This document shows, in pieces, positions 1-8,511 of a stretch of DNA of 64,000 nucleotides. The translations under genes were made by a program, and so were the position numbers. The notes under the pieces are model-generated. The model worked only from the letters and a program-made list of their open reading frames with translations. It searched no databases and had not been told where the DNA came from. Source of the stretch: Pseudogymnoascus destructans (lineage: Eukaryota > Ascomycota > Leotiomycetes > Thelebolales > Thelebolaceae); contig NW_020167528.1 of assembly GCF_001641265.1 (NCBI RefSeq), positions 124,001-188,000 of the forward strand. Direction: 5' to 3'. How positions within the stretch are numbered: position 1 is the first letter of the stretch; every line of letters starts with the position of its first letter.

Positions 1-405
1 TCCAGAAACCACAAGTCAACTCAATACCACACTCAAGCATCAGAACCCAGAACATTATATCAGCAGAATTAGACCTTTCCGTGACGCTCCCTCAACAAGG
101 ATATAACCGTGACAGAAGTGCGCTTCTCTTGAGTGGCTCGTACGGCTGACAACTGCATAATAGGGCCTTCACCACATACGTGTCTAGTTCCTGATACCAA
201 CAAAGTCAGAAGAAGATCCTGACCTTGACAATTCCAGGGACATGTCATCCGTGACAGGAGTCAAGATCAAGGACAAGAAACCCAATCTACTACAAGCAAT
301 GAGGACTGCTTAGAAAGCCACACCTACAATAGAAGGGAAACACTACTTGAGGATCCAGAACACCAAGCTACCCTTCGTATTTGGGAGCTTAAAGACCTCT
401 CAGTT
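1..405. other. leader of degenerate gypsy remnant, no gene seen
   Basis: No convincing coding region is visible. The stretch lies directly upstream of a gag-like coiled-coil ORF and a gypsy pol remnant on the same strand, so it is probably the leader or the lost N-terminal part of that element (called GYP-3 here). No LTR family recognised elsewhere in the window matches it. Confidence 0.35.
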
Positions 406-651
406 GTGAGCACCTGGAGCCAAGCCCAGAGAGAGGCTGCACTTCAAATCCAAAAGCAGATGATGGAGGATTATGATCATGTCACCCAGCTCTACAATAC
501 TACCCTCCAGAAGAGTCGAGAGGAGAAGGCTACATATGATGACAATATCAGCCAGCTACAAGAGGTTATCCAAGCTCATGAGCAGACAATGGCAGGACAA
601 GCTGCTGTTGTGAAATATCTTGAAGAAGTGGATGTGGCTGCGCACTCATAG
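406..651 (+). pseudogene. gag-like coiled-coil fragment of GYP-3
   Basis: A short open frame of about 80 codons, rich in Gln, Glu, Lys and Ala with heptad-like spacing, consistent with a coiled coil. It sits on the same strand and upstream of the gypsy pol frame at 841. A full gag would be several hundred residues and would carry a CCHC knuckle, which is not seen, so most of gag is missing. The assignment rests on position and composition; it could also be an unrelated chance frame. Confidence 0.35.
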
Positions 652-1454
652 TCTGGCTTACAACAATGAACTCCGAATCAGGTTAGCGCGAACACTTCTC
701 CTTTCATACATAGGACAGTCTAACCCGGACGCTTCGCGGATGCGATTCGGAGTCCACTCGGACCACCACAAATGTACCCCAGAGCGAACAAAGCAAACTC
801 TGGTGAATGCTGTTGACGCAGAACGAATTGTGAGATAGAAGGCATATCACCAATAGAGCTTTTAAAGCCACGCCCTATTCAAGGCTTTGATGGAACAGCA
901 GCCCCTCCCATCACTCATGCTATATACCCTCACCTACAGGTACAAGACCATGTTGAAAGTCTATGCCCTCTATTCATCACCACTCTTGGGAAACATTCTG
1001 TCATTCTTGGGAAGGCTTGGATGAAGCAACATGGAGTTATACTTGATATGGTAAATGACCAAGTCATATTTACTAAAGGTCATTGCCAGCACACTACACC
1101 AACGAATACTCAAAATCCAAAACCTACATTACCCCAAGTCAATAAGCAAATACAAGATGACAAAGCTTGGAAGCCAGCCCTCCAACCTCCTTATAAGAAC
1201 AAGAACACATGCACTGTCACAATGATTGGAGCCGCACCATTTAATATGCTTCGGAAGCAGAAGGGAGCAAAGGAGGAACTTGATCTTGTGAAGAGATATA
1301 TTGACGACAACTTGTCCAAAGGATTTATTGAAGCTAGCAAAGCTCCCTTTGCCTCTCCTGTCCTTTTCGTCCGCAAACCAGGTGGCGGACTTCGATTCTG
1401 TGTTGATTACTGCAAGTTAAATGCCATTACAAGAAAAGACTCATACCCGCTACC

Positions 1455-2356
1455 TGTAATGGTGGGTGCACCAGATGTGAGAATCTAGCCACCCAAGGAA
1501 GGGATGGTTTTACTAAGACAACACACTGTCTTAGGAAAAAGAGCCAAAGGGTCATAGCTTAGACTATTCCACAATGCAGCAATCAGGTGTATGATGTAGT
1601 GGAGTGGTTTAGACAAGTTGTAACAAATGTTGAGTCTGAGAACTCAGGGATAAGTCAGAGGTTAACACCTCACTGACTTTTCAGAAACAAGGAGTAACAA
1701 GATCAATGCTTGGAAGCTTGGAAAAGATGTGGAAGTATGTGATAGTCGATTTACTGTATTGTCTGCTTGCCCTTTCTTAAGGAAAGGGCAATCCTATTTA
1801 TGCTAAAGGAGTGTAGTTCTCTCATTTTCCAAGACTTTCCATGACTAACCAGGCTTGGTAACTGTAGTCGACATAAGAGAATCCCATAGAACCATCTCCT
1901 AGGTTCCTAGAATATAGGAAGTGAAAGGAGGTCCAAGGTCAGAGTACCCCTATAGACAGATTATGTCAGAACTTAACCAACCTTGTGGGTAGCTAAGGAG
2001 TGATGACGTGTAATGAATCATAGACGGTTGTAGAAGATTTTCGAGCTATTGTTCATGTTCCTAGGCCTCTAGTTGATAGAGATATGTCATGTGTAGTATT
2101 AGCCCACTAACTAAGGAGTGATGTCATGTATGAATCATAGAGGGTTGTAGAGAATGTGGTCATATCGGCCCAGTAACTAAGGAGCAATGACGTGTAATGA
2201 ATCATAGAGGGTTGTAACAATCGTTGAGTAGTATTGCTCTTGTTGTTGGTGTGACAAGCCAAAATATGTATAGTGACTTGTAGGTTTGAGGAGGAGATTT
2301 CTAAGTTTGCTCTTGAGTTTGGTAGCAAACTGAGTGCAACTAATGTCAGTATGACA
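1455..2356 (+). mobile_element. solo LTR, family A (copy A1), TSD CTACC
   Basis: 902-bp repeat starting TGTAATGG and ending ATGACA, the TG...CA form of an LTR. It is flanked by CTACC at 1450-1454 and 2357-2361. Similar copies occur at 3440-4348 (minus), 11815-14574 (plus, interrupted), 26333-27275 (plus) and 40225-41161 (minus). It splits the reverse transcriptase frame of GYP-3. Short frames inside it are not conserved in any convincing way and are not treated as genes. Confidence 0.93.
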
Positions 2357-2962
2357 CTACCCCTCATCGATGAAACATTGGCTCAGATCACAGGTGCCAA
2401 ATATCTTACAAAGATTGACATTCGTCATGCATTTAATCGGATCCGTATGCAAACAAAAGAAGATGAAGATCTCACTACCTTTAAGACGAGATTTGGATCA
2501 TACAAGTACAAGGTCCTCCCTTTTGGCCTTACAAATGGCCCTGCAACATTCCAGCGATATATGAACGAAACCCTTATGGAATACATAAACAAATTTGTTA
2601 CAGCATATATGGATGATCTTCTCATCTATAGTGCGCATCGATCTGAGCATACCCAGCATGTGCAAATGGTTTTACAGAAGCTCCGCGAAGCTGGACTACA
2701 AGTAGACATTGCAAAATGTGAATTCTATGTCCAAGAAACAAAATCCCTAGGGCTTATCATTGGAATCTATGACATGAGAATGGACCCCGCAAAAGTCCAA
2801 ACTATACTTGAATGGAAAGCACCAAGGTCGCTCCGAGATACACAAGCCTTCATTGGGTTCTGTGTGTTCTACCGGCAGTTTATAAGAAGCTACTCTACGA
2901 TTATGAAGCCACTGGTAAATCCCACAAAGAAAGGTCAAATATTCGAATGGAACCAAGCCTGC

Positions 2963-3334
2963 TGTAAGGACACAGGGCACCCAGCTCACAGTAATAGCAT
3001 ATGAGAGTGTGAGTCAGAGGCTAAACGGATGCTATCCTATAGGTCTACTACGAAGGATACAAAAAAGATGAAGGGGGAACCCCGTTGAGTCTGTTTCCTT
3101 AAGTACCCGAAACGGGCCCGACTCGGTTATCCCAACCCTAGCCCTGAACCTTCCACCGCAACAGGTCTGCATCGACCCTGAACCCTATACACTTACCGTC
3201 CCCCACTATAGTGTAACTCGCTATATGCTCCTCTACTGGTTCGAAACCCCACCGAGTCGAATTCCATGCTTGTAGTGACCGTAACAGTTCTGAGACAGGT
3301 TCTTCGAGTATCTAGGTACGGAGGCATCCTTACA
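2963..3334 (+). mobile_element. solo LTR, family B (copy B1), TSD CCTGC
   Basis: 372-bp repeat beginning TGTAAGGACAC and ending GGCATCCTTACA, so its ends form a short inverted repeat. CCTGC stands on both sides (2958-2962 and 3335-3339). Related copies are at 26062-26332, 28303-28626 (opposite orientation) and a fragment at 39440-39524. It interrupts GYP-3 pol between the RT thumb and RNase H. Confidence 0.92.
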
Positions 3335-3439
3335 CCTGCCAGGCAGCCTTTGAGTTGATTAAGAAGACTGTTACAGAAGCACCCATGCTACAACACTTCG
3401 ACCGGGATAAAACAGCGTATGTGGAAGCAGATGCCTCAC

Positions 3440-4348
3440 TGTCATACTGACATTCGTTGCACTCAGTTTGCTATCAAACTCAAGAGCAAACTTGGAAATC
3501 TCCTCCTCAAACCTACAAGTCACTATACATATTTTGGCTTATCACACCAACAACAAGAGCAATACTACTCAACGATTGCTACAACCATCTATGATTCATT
3601 ACACGTCATCGCTCCTTAGTTACTGGGCCAATATTACCACATAGCATATCTCTACAACCCTCTATGATTCATTACATGACATCACTCATACTACCACATG
3701 ACATATCTCTACCAACTAGAGGCCTAGGAGCATGAACGATAGCTCTAAAAGCTCCTGCGAACCTCTATGATTCATTACACATCATCGCTCTTTAGTTACC
3801 CACAAGATTGGTTAAGTTATGACATAATTTGTCTATGACATAATTTGTCTATAGGGGTACTCTGACCTTGGACCTCCTTTTACTTCCTATAGGCTATGAA
3901 CCTAAGAGATGGTTCTATGGGATTCTCTTATGTCGACTACAGTTACCAAGCCTGGTTAGTCATGGAAAGTCTTGGAAAATGAGAGAACTACACTCCTTTA
4001 GCATAAATAGGATTGCCCTTTCCTTAAGAAAGGGCAAGCAGACAGTACAGTAAATCGACTATCACATACTTCCACGTCTTTTCCAAGCTTCCAAGCATTG
4101 ATCTTGTTACTCCTTGTTTCTGAAAAGTCAGTGAGGTGTTAACCTCTGACTTATCCCTGAGTTCCCAGACTCAACATTTGTTGCAACTTGTCTGAACCAC
4201 TTCACTACATCACACACATGATTGCTGCATTGTAGAATAGTCTAAGCTACAACCCTTTGCTCTGTTTCCTAAGACAGTGTGTTGTCTTAGTAAATTCATC
4301 CCTTTCTTGGGTAGCTAGATTCTCACATCTGGTGCACCCACCATTACA
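3440..4348 (-). mobile_element. LTR family A (copy A2), no TSD
   Basis: Full-length LTR-A in reverse orientation (TGTCATACTGAC...CCATTACA). Left flank is GYP-3 pol and right flank is a pogo transposase remnant; the adjacent 5-mers (CTCAC and GAAAC) do not match, so the two flanks were not originally joined. It carries two copies of the 16-bp unit GACATAATTTGTCTAT near 3818-3849, which single-copy relatives such as A4 have once. A recombination or deletion breakpoint at this LTR is inferred. Confidence 0.88.
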
Positions 4349-4359
4349 GAAACCCGGAT

Positions 4360-5890
4360 TGGTAGGGTAGTAGCCGTAGGCGTAGACGTAGGCTGTGAGT
4401 AGGTGCGTAGTTTCGTGAGGGCTGTATTACAGCTTATAGGTCAAATACCAGCTTTCTGGAAAGCTGATATTATAGTAGACTCCTTAAAAGTCTTCTCCCG
4501 AATGCGTGTGAGATCTCTCATGAAGGATTGTAGGTCGTAGGTAAGATCCATATCCCGTATGGCAGTAAGAACAGCTACTCGATGCCAGTGCTTATAAGGC
4601 TGGAACACTCCCATGTCTAATGGCTGTAAAACGTGTGTAAGATGTGAGGGAAAGGTGTATATAATAATGTTGTGTTCTTCTGCTGCAATGATGAAGTCAT
4701 GGCTCGTTGTAACGCTGACTTCTAAATGATAGAAGACACAGAGGTTTCTTGCGTAAGGTTGACTTGACAGAGGAGGCAGGGGATTAGACACAAAGGCTTT
4801 CAAAGTAACACGTTACAGTATTGTAAAGAATACTATATTGAGTTGAGCACAAAGCTCCTATCTAAGGAAATACTATCTACTTATATAGTGGCGTTGTGCC
4901 TTATGGGTAATTTGGATAGTTGGCGGATAGCTAGATATTCAGGATAGTTCATGGCTCAACTTTCCAATATCCACTAGTTTCTGCAACTATCCATTAGCCC
5001 CGTCACATGGCAGCCTACCCCGCTTCCCACTGTGACTCACACGTCACGTTATGTGACTCACACGTCACGTTACTAGGCCCTGGCCCTGTAACCATGACAT
5101 CATGTTACTATAGCCGTAACACTCGTATGGCTTACATGAGAGTCGAGTAATAGAACCCTTGTATCCGCTGAGGGTGTATGCTTAGCAAAATGCTCTAGCC
5201 ACCGAAGAGCAAGCTGGCTATTTGAAAACCCAGAGTCGGAGAATAGTACTAGCTCTGTGCCTTCAAGGTTGGCGTGGTACCAAGAATCCATATGTATTTT
5301 GCCCGGAATGATAAGTACTGGTGGTATGACTTTTCCTACTGCAGACACAGCCTCAAGGATAGTAATAGATGTACGGTTTTCAGGGCTTGGAGTATAGAGC
5401 TCCTTTGCTGTTCGTGGCACAATAACCTTCTCACCTCCTGGAATTCCAATTCTAAAGCCAGTTTCATCCATATTCCAGATTGACTCTGGCTTTATACTAC
5501 ACCGTAGTGTAAACTCAAGGTAGTCTCGAAACCAATTTATAATACTAGACCCATCTTGAGCTTTGGTACGTAGCTGTGCAATTGGCTTCGTAGTAATAAA
5601 GTGGAAGTCTTGAAGCTCATTCCGTATATATTTTGTAAGCCAGCTTGGTGAGGGTGGTGGCTTCGGGCTCCGGAGCTTACAGACAGCAGTAAATATCATA
5701 GCTCTCGTAGCTCCGAGCCCTAGGTAATATTGCTCTACTTAATAGCTTCTGTCTGGGCGGCTGCTTGAGCGTATAGTTGATGTAGGAACCTTAAAAATCT
5801 GACTAGCAGTAGTTGCTGTTTCAGAGGGGTTTTCTGCTAGCCATTTACAGGCATTTGATAGAGGAGTCCCTTCCCTTAAATGAATTGCAT
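4360..5890 (-). pseudogene. pogo/Fot1-type DDE transposase remnant, split by LTR-D1
   Basis: Read on the minus strand: an HTH_psq-like start (LREGTPLSNACKWLAENPSE) near 5880, a broken linker around 5700-5760, then the DDE_1 catalytic core (IWNMDETGF, LLLDSHVSH) down to 5122. It continues past LTR-D1 at 4707 with the third catalytic region (THVLQPLDMGVFQPYK) and ends at an in-frame TGA (4441-4443), where the family usually has Arg in an AGIxPF-like motif. Leaving out the LTR and one TSD copy joins the two halves in frame (HVSHTS|HDFI). No clean initiator or inverted ends were found. Confidence 0.85.
4708..5121 (+). mobile_element. solo LTR, family D (copy D1), TSD CTCGT
   Basis: 414-bp repeat from TGTAACGCTGAC to TAGCCGTAACA, flanked by CTCGT at 4703-4707 and 5122-5126. 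It interrupts the pogo-type transposase between the second and third catalytic acidic regions. The first roughly 185 bp are nearly the same as in LTR-C, the remainder is not. Other copies: 25007-25859 (minus, itself interrupted) and 39041-39439 (plus). Confidence 0.92.
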
Positions 5891-6201
5891 AGATTTACTA
5901 TATAAAATAGTATGTGTAGCTATGGTAGAAGTTTTATTAAGGAGTGGCGGTGAACAGACGCACGTTGCGACGGAGCGCACATTGTTTCCCCTCGTTTCAG
6001 GCACGTTCACATTGCTTACTCCAACCTTGAGCGAAGCGAAAAGTTGGTTACGACGATTACTATAATTGGCTCTTGTTTATTAGAGCCCATAATACTGAAA
6101 CACGCTATTAAAAAGAACTCCACAGGTAATCTAAAATAACCAAAGTTGGAAAAATCAAGCGAGGTAGAAAGATAGTATAGATATTTAGTTGAACTTTAGG
6201 A
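5891..6201. other. spacer between transposon remnants
   Basis: AT-rich sequence with no convincing coding frame. Part of 5930-6060 is more GC-rich and could be the outer end of the pogo remnant, but no matching inverted repeat was found on the other side. Confidence 0.4.
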
Positions 6202-6410
6202 ATTATTCTAGGGAAAATGAATTAAGTAACCCTGTTTTGAAAGTATATGAATAAAATGACCCTGCCGGCCCCACACCCCCACCCTGCTGACGCCACCTTG
6301 CTACAGTCATAATCCGTTAAGTCGATAGCTCGGCTCCTGTAAATAATATCGAGATAGCGTAAATATCGAGATATTGAATTTCACGTGACATCTATATCAA
6401 ACGAGGCTAT

Positions 6411-8008
6411 TTACATAAACCAGCTATCCAAGGTTCCCTGTGCCTTAGAATTGGCTACTGTAAGCCCTAACTCTCTCTCAAACTTCTCAAAGGACCGTAA
6501 ATACACTGCTGCCTCCTTTGTGCCACTATTCCCAGATTCTGTGAACTCAATCAGACATTGTATAGCTTGATGTGCAGCTTGTGGGGTTAGCACAGGCTGT
6601 GGGTTAAGCTCTTCATCCTCATCATCATCTTGAGCCTCGGAATCTGGTACATATTGTGCAATGACCTGCTCTAACAGTATATCCTCCCCTACAGACTCTC
6701 TAATGCTCTTCTCCATCATCTCTATGTCCTCCTCCTCTGGATTTAAGAAGTTCGAGAGATCCATAGCATCGCAGATGTGGCCAACTTGTTGTACTTGTTG
6801 ATAAAGGTCGTTAATATTAGGAAGAGGGTGTATTGGAAGCTGAATTGGGCATTGGAGAATTGTGCTTTTTCGAAAGCAGTTATAGATAGTTATGTTTGTA
6901 ACATCGTGAGTCCATGATCGAATAAGCCATCGAATGGCGAGTCGGACATTCATTGCTTTAACAGGGTCTTTATCCGTTTCATAACATTCAAGCATATAGT
7001 GGAGCCATTGTCGCCGGTAGTATGCTTTTAGGGCAGCGATGATGCCTTGATCGAAAGGTTGAAATCGGCTTGTTGCATTTGGAGGAAGCCAGATGATGCG
7101 GATATTTGGAGGAGGAGGAGTGGATTCAATGGTGGCGATATGTGCTGAGAAGTTATCCATCATTAGGAGTATTGATCGAGATGTGCCTACTTGTAAATAG
7201 AAGGCCTTTAACCATTCTGCCATAATGAACTGATTCATCCAAGCCTTTTTATTCCATCTCACCCCTCCCATCGCTGTGACTTCAACATTTCGAAGAGCTC
7301 GTGTTGTCTTTGCCTTTCCAATAAACCATAGAGGAAATCGATCTGTGCCAGTTGAATTAACACAGACAACTACTGATATCCTTGCCTTCTCTATTTTCTG
7401 ACCTATAGCTGCCTCTGCTGTCATAAAGCCCCTCGATGGTGTCATCTTCCAGTATAGTCCCGTCTCATCCATGTTATATATATCCTCCTCTAAGTATTCC
7501 CCTGCTACTGTTTGAATTGCCCGCATCTCTTCCTCTGCTGTAGCTGGAACTGATCCAGCTCTTCACCGTGTCGAACTTGATTAAGAATCTTATGACGTTG
7601 TCGAAACCTTGTGACCCAACCTAAGCTAAACTCTGGGACTGGTTCCCCTTCGTGTTGTGGTAATTGTGCCCAGATCTGCTTTGCCTTCCTCACCTGTTGT
7701 GACCCCTCCTCTTCGTTCAATAAGCTTCTGCCAGTCAAAAAGGATAGCTTCTAACCGTGGCCAAGCAGCGTCACATCGTCGTCGTCGAGCTTAGCTTCTT
7801 GATCGTGTGCTTGTGGGGCGCCGTTGAGGTAAGCAAATTGAGCGCTAAGAGATTCGGATACAGTAGATTGGCTGACTCGAGTCTGATATTGGTCTCGGAA
7901 CCATGCGATGCAAGCTTTCTGCGAAGGTCGAGGGTGTTGTTTGTGGTGCCAGCATCGGAGAGTATGTCGTTGCTCGAGAGTCATCGAATTGAGCTTCTTT
8001 GGAGGCAT
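6411..8008 (-). pseudogene. pogo-type transposase inside the MULE, frameshifted
   Basis: Minus strand: the start MPPKKLNSMTLEQR at 8008 leads an HTH_psq-like region, then a CENP-B-type HTH (FSLGWVTRFRQRHKI) near 7640, then the DDE core (IYNMDETGLYWKM near 7470, LLMMDNFSAH, FQPFDQGIIAALKAYYRR near 7050). The C-terminal tail is acidic and ends QGTLDSWFM, which fits a PCNA-interacting PIP-box pattern (Q-x-x-L-x-x-aromatic-aromatic) as described for pogo transposases. The frame changes near 7745 and near 7515, so the copy is broken. All three DDE-region motifs are kept. Confidence 0.85.
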
Positions 8009-8099
8009 CCTGTAAAGTGATGAAGAGTTTAGCATAAGTTGATAATCTAAAGAAAGGCACGATATCGTGTATATCGGCCATCGACTCAGGTGATGAGCT

Positions 8100-8363
8100 T
8101 CAATTGTGAGCCCGCTGACAGCTTCTGCTATAATGCCCAGGCTCACGACAGGTGCTGCAATGTACCTGTTGCCGTCGTACGGCCATTTCCCCTTGCCCAA
8201 TCCTATCCAGATCTGCCTGTGTAGCCCTTCGCGATGCCCGGTATTGGCCCTTATCCATACGCACTTTGCGCGGCCATCCACGCGGTAGTCTAGTGTGTGG
8301 TGGATTACACACATTACTAGCAACAGTGATGCGTGGGTGGTGGTGGTGATGATTGGTTGTCAC
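8100..8363 (-). pseudogene. CCHC zinc-knuckle ORF, possible MULE transposase C-terminus
   Basis: About 87 codons ending with CSTCREPGHYSRSC, a C-x2-C-x4-H-x4-C knuckle, preceded by a basic stretch with an AT-hook-like PRGWPRK. This order (basic GRP-like patch, then CCHC knuckle) is typical of the C-terminus of Mutator-like transposases. It lies just inside the right inverted end, so any upstream catalytic part would have to be deleted. It could instead be a small accessory ORF; function is not established. Confidence 0.5.
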
Positions 8364-8511
8364 AGGGTGTGGGCAGGCAGGGTTATTTTATTCATATACT
8401 TTCAAAACAGGGTTACTTAATTCATTTTCCCATTATTCTATCTAGCTACCTCTCTTTGCTATAACATAACAGTGAGGCTTCTTGAGATGAATTCCTCAGC
8501 CATTCATTATC

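Larger units (their letters stand above)
841..3439 (+). pseudogene. Ty3/gypsy pol remnant (GYP-3) split by two solo LTRs
   Basis: The frame opens before 841 and runs to 1454 with the end of a retropepsin-like region (LGKAWMKQHG), a linker, and the start of reverse transcriptase (VLFVRKPGGGLRFCVDY). It resumes at 2362 (LIDETLAQITGAKY, then the catalytic AYMDDLLIYS) and runs to 2962, then at 3340 with the RT/RNase H boundary (AAFELIKKT, VEADAS) until LTR-A2 cuts it at 3439. Leaving out 1455-2361 and 2963-3339 keeps the frame open across both joins. The YMDD-box aspartates are kept, so the copy was coding-competent until the LTR insertions. RNase H, integrase and the element's own LTRs are not seen. 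Confidence 0.85.
6211..8431. mobile_element. Mutator-like (MULE-type) element with ~65-bp TIRs, 9-bp TSD
   Basis: The left end, starting GGGAAAATGAATTAAGTAAC, is repeated inverted at the right end (up to 8431) for about 65 bp with two or three differences. ATTATTCTA stands immediately outside both ends (6202-6210 and 8432-8440), a perfect 9-bp duplication. Long inverted ends and 9-bp TSDs are the pattern of Mutator-like elements, not of pogo elements, which duplicate TA. Inside are a CCHC-knuckle ORF just within the right end and a pogo-type transposase pseudogene. No MULE catalytic domain is present, so the element is non-autonomous. Confidence 0.82.

Noticed and set aside
2107..2367. Minus-strand frame of 86 codons in LTR-A1, with counterparts in A2, A5 and A4
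   Set aside because: It recurs only because the LTR recurs, has no family motif, and frames differ between copies. Treated as non-coding LTR sequence.
3236..3256. GGTTCGAAACCCC looks like a tRNA T-arm
   Set aside because: No acceptor stem, D-arm or anticodon arm could be folded around it, and it lies within LTR-B1.
6318..8092. Pogo inverted ends around the transposase inside the MULE (AGTCGATAGC / GAGTCGATGGC)
   Set aside because: Only about ten partly matching bases and no TA on both sides; too weak to call.
8470..8490. CAGTGAGGCTTC as left TIR of the old hAT
   Set aside because: No inverted partner and no matching 8-bp duplication were found on the right side.
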